A DNA stretch of 64,000 bases, taken from the NCBI RefSeq assembly GCF_029784155.1, contig NC_073693.1:111786683-111850682 (forward strand), in the 5' to 3' direction. Shown here piece after piece: positions 36,308 through 48,239 of the stretch. This DNA is from Uranotaenia lowii. Lineage: Eukaryota; Arthropoda; Insecta; Diptera; Culicidae. The stretch's first letter is position 1; each line of letters opens with the position of its first letter. Both the position numbers and the translations under genes were made by a program. The notes beneath the pieces are model-generated. The model saw only the letters and a list, made by a program, of their open reading frames with translations. It did not search any database and was not told the origin of the DNA.

Positions 36308-37127
36308 TGAACTACTGCAAATCGATATCTGAGTCGGATTACCACTGGTGGGGTCCACACTCAGATCGAAGTGCAGCAACGGTCTGTTCAGCTTGACGGC
36401 TAACAGAGAAAGAAACCGAGTCGATCGACGGGCCCTTTGTTTTATACCTTTCGTAGGTAGGGAAAAACAAAACCCATCAAAGCAGGCGTTGGTGATGACG
36501 TCATAATCCTTTAGATAGGATGTCTGTCAAATGGAAAGCTTTCGTGACGCGAGATCTGTTCGCAAATTTCAATTTGCCCCCCTATAGTGTTGCCGTAAGA
36601 CGTAATTCTACGTCAAAAATGCGGTTCTTATCAATACATTTTAAAGATATTACATTTTGAACATAAAGGAATGAAAGAATTTTTGAATGAACAAACTCAA
36701 AATGTTATACATTTTTTTATACGGTTTTGATACCTTTCGGTCTAATATTTTGACCTTTAAAAAATATACAAACAGAAGCTAAAAACAAAAACTCGAAAGA
36801 TTTCCAATTCAATTGAACTGTTGCCAGAGAAACAAAAACTTCGATTAAAAAACTCATAAGGTCTATTTATCCCACACTTTTGGGGTTCGGTAATTTTGAT
36901 AATTTTTATAGTAAAATCGTTACCCAGAAAGAAAACTGACTGGAAGAATGTTTTGTGATCGTGGGAGGCAGGGCCGTAAGAAGAATGGCCTCATGGGGGA
37001 GAGGGGGTTTGGCGACAACATTTTTCCTATAATATTTTTGTTTGAAAAAAAGATACATAAAGAATAGTAAAAAAAGTGATGCTAAAAGTAGCTCATCATT
37101 CGGGTTTAAGTTCTTTTATATTGAAAA
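36308..37127. other. Intergenic or intronic DNA, no supported gene
   Basis: The first 170 bp continues the GC-rich segment from before the MITE (containing GATCGACGGGCCCTTTG). The rest is AT-rich. The ORF at 36130-36396 spans the MITE border and is not a gene. Confidence 0.5.
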
Positions 37128-39515
37128 TCTATTATATAAAATTCTCTTGTAACGGTGTTTGTAGTACTACTCCTCCGAAACGACCCAAACGATTCGAATG
37201 AAATTATTTTTAGAATATTCTGTAGCCATGCGAATCGGTTTATATCGAATAAAAACAACACAAAGTCGCATCAATTGTCCGTAATAATTAAATTTGTAGT
37301 TTTTGAATGAAATAAAAGTCATGGCTTCCATTTTTTCGAGATTTTTTTTTCCTTTGGGCGGTTTGTTTTTCATCTCCAAGGTCGAGACGTCGCGAGCAGC
37401 CGTCGTTAGAAGATAGTAACCAAGGCATAGCATACTGATCAGTGAGAATATTTTGGCGCGTATTTCTCAACCAAGCATATTTTCAATGCAAGTGGGGGCG
37501 ATATGAAGCCTTGATGTGATTTTTTGTTCTTGATTCCTAGCTCATTTCTACAGCACATGGTTATGAATGACGCCAAGATGTGACTCAGGTTGACATTTTC
37601 CTGATCAAATCAAAACCATATAAACGATTTCAAAAATTAAAACTATTTTCATTTTGTGTTAATTAAAGCAGCAATTATTGCCTGAAAAATATGAATTGAA
37701 AACTGATGCATATGAAGTAATAGTATGACTTTTTTACAGACATTTGAAAAAAAAGTAAGAAGCTTTACATACAATTGGATAATCCAATACGCCTAGAAGG
37801 TAAGTTTTGATTCATATCGATAACAGAAAAATGAATAAGATGTTTTCGACAGAAATAGATCGAAGACATTTTTTGAACATGTACAAATGTACTTAACTGG
37901 AGATATATCAAACGCCTTAAAATAAAACAACAAAATCCAATGAAAATGAACAGACACATGAACTGAACAAGAGCCTGTCCTTTAAAATGGATTATATAGG
38001 ATTGATGTTTATTTAAAGGCCGTAAACAAAGACTTTTTTTGCAAATTGCCTTTCCTCAATTTTGGATATGCATTTTCCGGAAGAATTTCAGTTCAGAAGG
38101 TACACTATTATACTATTTTTATATAATTCACCGAAAACTGTTTACAGGTTCACTATTCGCTTACAATTCAAGTTCGTTATTGAATCTTAATAATATCACA
38201 TAATCTTAAATGAAATCGCAGATTAGCTCCAACGCTTCTCAGGTAATTTTGAAATCAGAACACCCCAATGCTTCAGTTAGAATCTTAATAAACAGTGGGT
38301 TAAATTTTCAAAAACAAATAGTTAAATTGGGCACATATCGGTATCAAATTTTGAATACGGCGAATGCGCCAACTGTAAACAAATCCAGATAATCACATAA
38401 ATGCGTTAAACTCTTTATTTTACATCCGAAAATATGATCTCCTTTTTATTTCTCTTATTTTAGTGAAGTTAAATTTAATTATTTAAATAAGGCGAATAGC
38501 TTTTTTTATGAGTGTGTAATCCCACAGTTCATTCGCCCATTTCCCCTCAAAATTTCGTCGCGAACAAAAGGGCCAATAATTATTTCGAGATGGAAAAAGG
38601 GCATTGAAGTTTTTGAAATTTGTTTTCCCAGGGCAAGGAGAAGCACAAATCAGCATTTATGAGATCGTTGAATGTGCTAATGTGTTAATGTGATCATTTG
38701 GACCCGCTTTAAAGCCGAAATTTGCTTGAATATTGCTTTTTTAATGAGTGATCCAAAAGGCGAACAGTCATTCTGCAATTCAAAAAGGCGCTCCATATTA
38801 TGTTCTTTATGATAAAAAAAGAAAAAAAAAGCTGTGATTCCGTTGAATGACAAAAAATCTGAACATATTTTTTCCTCCTTTCAAAACCAATCGTTTCCTT
38901 GATTAATTGGGTTAAAGTTCAAAATTAAATATGCATTTTTCCTTGAATAAATAATGAAAAATAGCGAACCTTTTTTTGGGCATGATTTTGGTGAAAATAT
39001 GGATATTAAATCCAACTACTTCGAAAGGCGAGAATGGTGAACAAAAGCTGCTTGAAAATGATTCTTAAAAAATTCTTCTCTAATTTTTTTTTATATTTCT
39101 TTTGTTCTAAAAAGTATACCATCCAAAGGTAATCAGGAGCTGAAAGTACTACATAAGGTAGAGTATTGAGCAGATATCTAAAAATTGTCCCGATATTCTA
39201 AATTCTATTTCCATAAAGTTTCGACATGCAATTAATTTACAATTGATGTAAGTAAGATTTATTGAAGGTTATTTTTTGTTAATTTAAGTACAGACCTGTA
39301 GAATTCATTTAAAATTCTTAGGTTTGATTTCGATAGAATTAAGCGGGACAATTCGAGTAAAAGGAAAGGAGAGAAATGTTAAAAAAAAACTAGGACATGT
39401 TCATGAAAACGATTCGAATAACAACTCACCATTTGATGCTTTTTTAAAGCGAAGAAAAAATGGAAAATGGACGCCAAGTTTAAAATGGTAAGACGAAGTT
39501 TACCGGGTCTGCTAG
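37128..39515 (+). mobile_element. Non-autonomous Helitron, diverged copy (2388 bp)
   Basis: It starts TCTATTATATAAAATTCTC after a host A (37127) and ends CCGGGTCTGCTAG before a host T (39516), the A|T insertion and TC...CTAG ends expected of Helitrons. Its 5' third (about 37288-37620) is clearly related to the two Helitrons at 44313 and 54795: shared blocks include CCTTTGGGCGGTTTGTTTTT, GCATAGCATACTGATCAGT and TATTTTGGCGCGTATTT. Only remnants of short ORFs remain; no Rep/helicase. Confidence 0.78.
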
Positions 39516-42500
39516 TTATTCATATATAATCATTACTTTAGAAAATATGTCCTTAAATTGTACAGTTTTTTAAGCTTTGATAAATAAATGAGGGATCTTG
39601 AAGGCATCATTTGAAAGAAAAACTTGTTTGGGATACAAATCAGATTTATTTTCAATTCTTCTAAACTCGATAAATTCAAATTTTAGTTAAAATCTAAGTC
39701 ATTGTTGTATATTCTATATAAATAATGCTATATATCGAATGGGGGTAGGCTTAATAGCGGTACGTTTTCCTAACATAGGGGGAAATTGTGCCTAAGTACA
39801 AGTTATTTTATCAACAATAAATTATCATTTATACTTTATTTCATTATAAAATTCCTGTGAAAAAAAATTAATTTAAAGTTTAGATTTTCCAAAGAACGCA
39901 ATCTTGAAAATGAGTACAGATCCTATTTTATTATAGTTATTTTCATATATTTTGTGTTTTGTTTTTGAAAATTTGGATTTGAATTCCGATTTATTATTCT
40001 GCATTTTTAACCTGATGGAAAACTCTGAATTCCTGATTTTAATTCGATTTCTTAATGTAAATTCCAAACAAAAATGTCAAAATGAAAAATAAAAATTTTG
40101 TAACGAAATCCTTAAACAGAAATCTATTATTTGAATTTTTATCTTGGTTTCCTATATACATTTTTCCTTCAACTAATGTTTCGTAATTTTGGTGAATCTG
40201 AATTAAAATTGCAAATGATGAAACTCTGATATTTCAATTCTGGATCATTATTATGGAACTTTTCTTAGTTTTTAACCTGTTGAAGAATTGAAAGTAAAAA
40301 TTTCAAATCCAAGTCCAAGTCAAATTGTATATTATTTGAAATATTTTATTTCAATATTTCGGAATGATGAGTTTCGATCATGGAAAATGAATCTTATTGA
40401 AGTTTTAAATGAAAAACCGAGAATCGAATTAGGATTTTTTCCCAATGATGAACCTAAATGAATATCAAGAATAATAAAAAGGATACAGATTCCACAAACC
40501 GGTCACAGGCAACAAATTTTGATACTTATGAAAAAAAAAATTGGAACCAGCACATCGGAGACGATTCAAACCAATGCTCTCCATATATTTTCTGCACTTA
40601 TCTGGCAGGGAAAAACCCTAGCTTTTTTTTTATTTAAAAGCCTTTCAAAATTTGGGCATTCGAATTCAAAGTTTACAACCCAAAATCAGGGCAATATCCG
40701 GGCAGATTTGGGAATCCATCACCTAAAGTAAAAAAGAAAAAAAACTCGAAGTTGTTTTTTTTTACATCGAATCATCTCAGCCAGCTTATTGGATAAACTT
40801 TGCTCAAAAATAGTTTTGCAGGCAAATTACAAAATTGTGATAAAAAAATTTAAATTTCTCTTTGATTTTGCAAATAATGTAAAAACATTCGGGAAAAATC
40901 CAGACAATCAGGCAACCTCATTGAGTTTTATCTTATTGAAATTTCGATATTGGAAACTAAGGGCTGTACTCAAAATTTTACCACAAACTTTTTTTGCGAA
41001 TAACTTTTGATAGCTTTTTTCGAGTAAAGTCTTTACATGTCTATCAACAAGGGAGAAATTGTTTGAAAAACTATTGTAGAATTGTAAGCCTGGGATAAGA
41101 TTTCGAGGTTTTGGACTTAATTCTGAGTCGAGATTGTTACTCTTGATTCACTTTAGTCGTTCATCAAAATAATACAAGGGATTTAAAATTTTGAGTTTGG
41201 AGAAGAACACGTGGTTTGACAGTTTTAGGACACTCATGCCCCCCCCCCCCCCGGGTTTAACCCTCAAACCCCCCCCCCCCGTTCCTACGGCTGTGGTGGG
41301 AGGGTATTTCGAGCCAATCTTGAATTTTTTAATCGTTTGACGTTGTTCCCAAGCTTCCATATTTATAATTTTTATAGACACTTATTTGTTTAAATATTTT
41401 GACAGCATAAGTATTCTGCTTGATAGGGGCATACTGCCTACTTCTTTTTCTAAATTTTACAATTTTTTACTGTTTCATTATTATAAAGATCTACGATTTT
41501 TCGATCAAAACCTATCGTTGTTTGAAGTGGTAGATACAGATTCCACTTCATAGTAGTTGGCCCGTGCTGAACAGAAATTTGATGTGTGGTGGTAATACTT
41601 CTAAACTTAAAATTCTACTCGCTCATTTTAACCAGCTTTCATTTCATCTTACTATCTATCCGACTAAAATATTTAATAATCTTGAAATGAACATCACTTT
41701 CCACTGATTAGGCTGATAAACTAATTATCAAACATAACCAACGGTGAGTTTCAGTCTTTATAAAAAAAAAGTTATATTTTGCCATAAGCTTAGGAGTAAA
41801 TTTTTAACATAAATTATTTTTAGGATATTTAATAAATTTGAAGGATTCTTCAAATATTTGAAGTTTAAAATATAAGGTTCCAAGTGTTTTGGAATAGTGT
41901 CATGAACTGTGGAACTGTCAGGATATTATAGTAAAATTTTAATAGTTTTTTATCCAATCTTGGTTTAATCCTAAATCATTTTAGATTTGAATAGATACGA
42001 ATGGCATAATGCTAGTAAAGTATCGAAAACATATCCAAAAAAATCGATTAAAAAAAAAGATATAAAAAAATAGTAAAACATATCAAAATACGCCGCCATC
42101 GAACTCTTACGGTGAAATGTTATCGATAAAATGATCCCATTTCGAGTCGCCGCGACTTTTTCGGTTGCCCTCTTTCCAATTTAACATAGTTTTAGTAATA
42201 AATTTACTAGAATACCACGGCACAGAAAACTTTGTAAAAGTAATTGGAAAAAATATAATATTTTTATATGAAGAAAAAAAAAATATTCGGAACTTCAATT
42301 TCTTTATTTCAAACATCCGAAATTTAGATTTAGGGTTCTGAAAATACCATGACACTTTTGTTTATAAATGTGAATATTCGAAAACAAAAGTGTCATTGTG
42401 TTTTCAAAAATCAAAAATTTTGATTTACCAAGCATGCTTTAAAATTGGATCCATTTTTTGGATCTAAATGCCATGCCAACTCTGATGTTTGAAAAATTTA

Positions 42501-42691
42501 TGCTCTGTGCTTGACATTAACCCTAATTAACTCTAGAGTGTCAATCTGACACTTTTGGAAGATTCAGAAAAAAATCCTTTTGGGATCTAGAGTGTCTATT
42601 TGATTTGCTATAAATCGCTACATCTTTCTGGTTCCTTAACCGATTTATACAAAATTTAAAGTTATGGAAACCTCTTAATGCAACTCAAATA
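39516..42691. other. AT-rich DNA without supported genes
   Basis: About 3.2 kb with no plausible exon. Decayed stretches with GGGCAATATCCGGGCAG and GGGAAAAATCCAGACAATC (about 40590-40925) look like an old MITE. Two cytosine runs of 12-14 bp lie at 41239-41252 and 41269-41280. A TTAA followed by CTCTAGAGTGTC occurs near 42529 and may be a piggyBac-type terminus without a convincing partner. Confidence 0.5.
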
Positions 42692-42824
42692 AAGGGTGTC
42701 CACGATGAAATTGCAACACACAAAATTGATTCGCGAAATTCGAGTTTTCATCCGATTGCACCAAATTTTCAGGGATTGAAAAATAACTAATAAACTTCAT
42801 TTTATAATTTTACTCGTATTTTAT

Positions 42825-42965
42825 TTACAGTCCATACGCAAATGCCCGAACCTTGGCGTTAATCCCGGCCATAAAATTCTGCACAACCTGTGAATCAACC
42901 GTGTTTTGCATGTAAACCCATACTTTCTTCAGTTTCTCAACTGTCTTCACTACCTTAGGTCGTTT
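42825..42965 (-). pseudogene. Tc1/mariner transposase C-terminal fragment (left arm)
   Basis: The minus-strand frame ends with PKVVKTVEKLKKVWVYMQ, then VDSQVVQNFMAGINAKVRAF and AYGL before a stop. This matches the usual end of insect mariner-type transposases, where a K-x-L-x-x-x-W helix is followed by a V-Q-x-L/F-M segment and a basic tail. The catalytic core is missing, so it is a fragment. Confidence 0.7.
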
Positions 42966-43831
42966 AAGAAGGTGCTGCTTTATAATCACCCAGTTCAACA
43001 AGGTCAAAACTAAGGCTGGGCTTCGAACGTTCAAGGTACAAAAGGCCCCTGATCGCGATGAGAAGCAGAACAAGTACACGTTTGTATGGGAAATTTAAAA
43101 CCTGTGAAATGTTATGCGCTGCTGGCTAAAATTGGTCCTAAGCCTATTACAAGATCTCATGCCAAATTTGGGCCAGATCGGATCACGGGAAGGGGTCGCT
43201 CAACGAGCCTGAAATTTTTTTCTGGAATTTTGAGACATTTTGTTCGGGAGAAACATGAAAAACCAGTTTTTTTCAATAACTTTGGTTCCCGTCGGCCGAT
43301 TTCTTTCAAAAATAGTTTTTCTTAAAGCCTAAACTATGAAAAATGTTTCATCCAAAGACTGCATATCGATAAGAGTTATGATAAAAATGTTATAAGGCTT
43401 CGAAAATGGGCTATCTTTCTAAAGAATGGTATTCATCACTGTTATTGAGTCGGAGCGGTCGAACATAATGACGCCCGTTTTCGAAGCCTAAAAACTTTAA
43501 TATCTTAACTCGAATCGAAATACTGTCTTCGGATGAAATTTTCATAGTTTAGGCTTTAATAAAAACTGTTTTTGAAAAAAATCGGCCGACGGGAACCAAA
43601 GTGATTGATGAAAAACTGGTTTTTCATGTTTCTCTCGAACAAAATGTCTCAAAATCTACCCATAAAAACTTCAGGTTGTTGAGCGACTCCTTCCCGCAAT
43701 CCGATCTGGCCCAAATTTGGCATGAGATCTTGCACTAGGTCTAGGATCAATTTTAGCTTGCAGCGCATAACTTTTTCAAATGTCGGGTCATTTGGGACAC
43801 TCTAGTTTACATGCAAAAAACGGTTGATTAA

Positions 43832-43897
43832 CAGGTTGTGCAGAATTTTATGGCCGGGATTAAGGCCAAGGTGTGGGCATTTGCGTATGGACTGTAA
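43832..43897 (+). pseudogene. Tc1/mariner transposase C-terminal fragment (right arm)
   Basis: The plus-strand frame QVVQNFMAGIKAKVWAFAYG ends with L and a stop. It is the mirror copy of the left-arm fragment with a few substitutions (K for N, W for R) and an upstream stop. It points away from the palindrome centre, so both ends of the element derive from the transposon's 3' end. Confidence 0.7.
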
Positions 43898-44064
43898 ATA
43901 AAATACGAAGAAAATTTAAAATGAAGTTTATTAGTTATTTTTCAATCCCTGAAAATTTGGTGGCAATCGGATGAAAACTCGAATTTTGCGAATCAATTTT
44001 GTGTGTTGCAATTTCATCGTGGACAACCTTTATCTACTGAAAACTATCTTATTGCGGAAGTTTT

Positions 44065-44312
44065 GCGTTTATATACACCGAAAAAATTCTTCACATGACC
44101 GCTACGTTAAAATGTACATAGATTTTTGCCACCATGAAAATAATGTGAAATTTCGGGTAGCAAACGGAGCTCGCGCAGCAAGCAGATTTCACGTAATTTT
44201 CATATGAGTTGTACGTGAATTAAACGTAGATCGAATGTGGGATTCGTTCTGCTACGTGAAATTCACGTAGATTTCATTGTAATATTAATGTAGGGAGGTT
44301 TTTTTTCGTTTA
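44065..44312. repeat. ACGTGAA-rich remnant flanking Helitron copy 1
   Basis: It begins ACACCGAAAAAATTCTTCAC and contains several ACGTGAA/TTCACGT motifs (for example TGCTACGTGAAATTCACGTAG). A similar motif-rich stretch flanks the second Helitron copy at 54174-54450. It is likely a fragment of a MITE-like family. Confidence 0.45.
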
Positions 44313-46253
44313 TCTATATATATAAAAATGAATGTTTGTCTGTCTGTCTGTTCCCTATAGACTCGGAAACTACTGAACCGATCATCGTCAAAACTGGCAT
44401 CTGAGGGTTTTTGAGGCCAGGGATGGTTTCTGTAATAGTCAAAACTCCATCCGACTTAAGGAAGGAGAGGCTTCCATACTAAATTTGTAGTTTTTCGAAA
44501 CAAATTAAAGTCATGACATCCATTTTCTTGAGATTTTTTTTCCTTTGGGCGGTTTGTTTTTCGTCTCTATGGCCGAGGCGTCGCGAGCCAACGACGCAAA
44601 AGGAAAGTAACTCAGGCATAGCATACTGATCAGTAGGAATATTTTGGCGCGTATTTTTCAACCTGGGGTTTGTTTTTCGTCTCCATGGGCGAGCAAACGT
44701 CGTCGCAAGAGGATAGTAACCAAAGCACACTGTTCATTGATTGCTGGAAATTTCACAATAAGGCGCCTGTTTCTCAAACACGTGGGGCGATATGCAACCT
44801 AGATGTGTTTTTTTCTTGCTTATTTGATTTGTACACAGCACGTGGTAATATATGACGCCTAGATTTGACACGGATTGGTATTTTATCAATCGAATCAAAA
44901 CCAATTGAAAGATTGGCAAAAATACTTCCATATTTAGTTCGTGGTAGGTATAGGGTAGCATTCGACTTTTCATTCAAGGAACATTAGAACATGTTAAAAC
45001 GTTCAACTTTTTCTGTTAAACAAAATTAAAAATTATGTTTTCTTCTAGAAATTGTTACTTCGGTTCAAATACACAAGTGAAACGAATTTAGAAATGAAAA
45101 TGGGAGCTTTTAATTTTAAATAATTCTGAAAAAACCATCGTACTTTTTGCTTACATACCAATTCAAGTACGCACCTAACATGAAAAGTGTTTTTGTGTTA
45201 CATGGCTGCATAAAAGAGACCTTTGATCCGCTTCGTTTTTGAAAAGCGAGACTTTAGAACTGATATTTAACTGGACGCAAAATTTTTAAGGGAAACTTTT
45301 AGTTTACCCTTAAATTGTTAAAAACAATATTCCCTTCTGTCAACTTACACGGTGGGGCAAGGGCAAACGTCGAACTTTTAAGAAATTCATCTTCAAAATG
45401 ATTCAATATGTTGGAAAGACCAGAAGGGGTATTCTGAATGTTGAAACTGCAGCGGATATTAAAAAATCTTAAATGTCTTTGAAGGTCATTCCCTTTGAAC
45501 AGCATTCGTTAAAAGTGGAGTAACAAACATAAATTTATATTGCAGGAATACTGCAAATATATCAGTGAAACTTGATAGAACAAAAAACAGGAATTCGTAT
45601 TAAATCCATTTTAAAGCCATTACTCTGACGCATCTGTAAATAAGCTTTGCATTGACACTTGCCCCAATATACGGGACAAATGTAAACTTAGATATTTGTT
45701 TTTGCCTACATTTTTGAATATTTGACTTTCAAAGAGAAAATAAAAAAAACCGCTGAGAACTTATTTAGTGATGCAAATGATATTTTTTTAAATATTTGTA
45801 TGTTTACCGTAGAAAATTTATTAATAAAAAAAGAAATTTGCACTGTATTTACTAGGTACATAACTAATTTATTATATTTTTCAGCCGGTTAAATTTGCCT
45901 ACCTTCTTCAAGCAGTGAGGGACAAAATTGAAAAAGATGGGAGAGCTCCCATGTAAATTTAAGATAGAGAGCTTTTCAAAGAAGGGACCATATTTTAAAA
46001 GGTTTTTTTGGGTACAGAGTACAAATTTCAGATCTTGAAAAACGAGTTTAGAGATCAAGTTTCTGTAAATAATATATACCATCTTTGAATTGCTATTCAG
46101 AACTGCAGCTGCAGCTTTCATTTCAAAGTTGTTGGTTCTGAAGTATGATGAGGTTTGATTTATAAAAATGCTCTCTAAAATCTAAATTTTAATAAATTTT
46201 TACAAATTACATTTATTTCCTGAAGGTGTAGCAAAGCACAACGGGTCAGCTAG
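44313..46253 (+). mobile_element. Non-autonomous Helitron, copy 1 (1941 bp)
   Basis: The 5' terminus is TCTATATATATAAAAATGAA after host A (44312). The 3' terminus is AACGGGTCAGCTAG before host T (46254), preceded by a small stem-loop around GTGTAGCAAAGCACA. Both ends fit the Helitron rule TC...CTAG inserted between A and T. No Rep/helicase is present. Short minus-strand ORFs (44479-44730, 45299-45505, 45864-46121) recur identically in the other copy simply because the element is duplicated. Confidence 0.93.
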
Positions 46254-47615
46254 TTTTAAATAAGATTTAATTGTATTTGTGTTTTCATATTTCGGATTAT
46301 GTATCCAGTTCAGGGTTTGAATCATCATCAAAAATTGAAATGAAAAGCTGTGTTTGAAATCGTTGTTAAAATTTTGTTTACAAAATTAATTTCTTCAAAA
46401 ACCATTTTTACAAAAAATGTACTCATGATTTTTGAAACTCATAAGCATTTTATACATATTTTTTCGATGGAAGAAATAATTTCCAGAATCGTTGTCTGAA
46501 CAATATTTTTCCGAATATGATAAAAAACTTAAAAATCATGTTCAAAATTCAAACAGAACAAAGCTTTCAAATGGCGATATAAATTCATCATTCGATTTTT
46601 TTTATTTTTATTTAGATTTGCAAGTCAGATTAGAAATACATTGTCGGAATAAAGAATAATCAGTGAAACCCAAAACAACCGAATTATAATTATGAATTCA
46701 TGATCAAGGGCCCTGAAACTTATTTCAATTCTTGGCCCTTATTTAAGAAACCGTTTTTATGTACATTTGAGAAAACGTTTTGAAGTTCCGAAACAGATTA
46801 AAAATACGGTTTCTTTTTCGGTAAGGTGTTTAAATTACAAGTGATCGCAGGCTTATTGTTCTGATTTTTTTTCGATTTTAAAATTTAGCTAAAGTTTAAA
46901 AAGTTTGGACAATTCATCCGAAAATGACAAAAATTAAGTAGAATTTGCGTTCATTTTGCAAGTTTCGACTAATGGAAAACTTATTTAAATAAACCTTTCA
47001 CGGTAATTGATTTCAATGAAAAGTAATTGATGATAAAGACACATGTATGTTCTCTTAAAGAAATTGAAGAGAATTTTGTATGGTTTGGCATATTGTTCAA
47101 CATTATTAGTATTGAAAAAAAAACTTATTGTTAGTTCAAATCAAATAAGCAAAACTAAACTGACCAAATTACCTGTTTTTTTTAAATAATTAATAAAAAA
47201 CTGAGAAAGGTTCGACCCGGTCCGGTTGCCCAAATTTGGTTGTGAAATATCCTGATTTTGTCAAGATTCAATCACATTTTATATGGAAAATCAAACAAAA
47301 AATTCAAATCGCATCAGTATAATTTTGAATTTTGTTGCCCAAAAATGAACCAAGATTTTAAAAATTAACAACAACGATTTTTCGGGAATCTGAAATAAAA
47401 TTCAAAATCAGGTTATGTTTTTCGAAGCAAATATAATGATTCAAATGTGTTTTTTTTTTGTTGAACCATTTCTGGATTTTTGTCAAAATTTTGCGGTTAG
47501 TGCCCGGATTTTGGTCTGAACATTTGGAAATAGAATGCCTGATTTTTGCCAGATTTAAAATAAAATTGCCTAGATTTGTCCGGCCAAGATACGTGCGGGA
47601 GAGCTTCTGGCAATC
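46254..47615. other. AT-rich DNA, no supported gene
   Basis: No exon or intact element is visible. A decayed stretch with GTGCCCGGATTTTGGTC and TGCCTGATTTTTGCCAG (about 47495-47560) resembles other CCGGATTTT-type MITE relics in the window. Confidence 0.5.
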
Positions 47616-47619
47616 TTAA

Positions 47620-48235
47620 CCTTCCAAAGCCGTTCGCTAAATATCCGTTTCGGGGAAATATGAGTTGTAATTTGATTTCGTTTTCCTGGCTGTAAATGTT
47701 AACCGATTTTGATGATATTATATTCATTGTGTAGGTAATTTATTCTAATTACTCAACATTTCAATCAACATTTCAAAATAAAGTCGATATGTATTACCAG
47801 GTTTTCAGAAACTGGTTCAGAAAGTATAAAGTCCGAAAAATCAATTTTATTTTTAAAATACTCATAACTTCTGACAGCTTTTCTGTATTTAATTTTTTCA
47901 TTGATGTTTGAAATTGTCAAGAATCCATCTATCCAACAATGTATAGATAGGTTGGGGTCCAATGAAAGTTTTTACCGCTATGACAGATCTTCCGGTAGAA
48001 AAAAGTCTTACATTAAAAAACGACATCCAGTTTTGGCTTTGCTTAGCTGTATTTCATTTCTCAATGAACCGATTTTAAAAACTCAAATTTTAGTTTTTTG
48101 GTGTTAATTTGATCATTATTTTCATAGAACATACTTGGTCTGTCAAAACTACCAGTTCATCAGTATATTGGAATGATGATAAAGATGTTTGAAATGTGCG
48201 CTTCGGGTCATATTGACCCGAACGGCTTTGGAGGG
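47620..48235. mobile_element. piggyBac-type MITE (616 bp) with TTAA target site
   Basis: The ends are CCTTCCAAAGCCGTTCG and, read inward from the right, CCCTCCAAAGCCGTTCG. Each is flanked by TTAA (47616-47619 and 48236-48239), the hallmark of piggyBac insertion. Next to the right end TTCGGGTCA-TAT-TGACCCGAA forms a perfect 9-bp hairpin. There is no transposase. Confidence 0.9.
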
Positions 48236-48239
48236 TTAA

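Larger units (their letters stand above)
42692..44030. mobile_element. Palindromic mariner-derived element (1339 bp)
   Basis: The whole element is an imperfect palindrome. The left arm starts AAGGGTGTCCACGATGAAAT and the right arm, read inward, starts AAGGTTGTCCACGATGAAAT. TA flanks both ends (42690-42691 and 44031-44032). The outer 220 bp or so of each arm contains the 3' end of the same transposase gene reading outward. The inner arms (about 43105-43413 and 43453-43790) are also inverted copies. The left arm carries about 170 bp more transposase sequence than the right. Confidence 0.85.

Noticed and set aside
42529..43815. A piggyBac-type element running from TTAACTCTAGAGTGTC to a matching end near 43795
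   Set aside because: The right end reads GACACTCTAGTTTAC, without a clean TTAA, and lies inside the palindromic mariner. The match may be chance.
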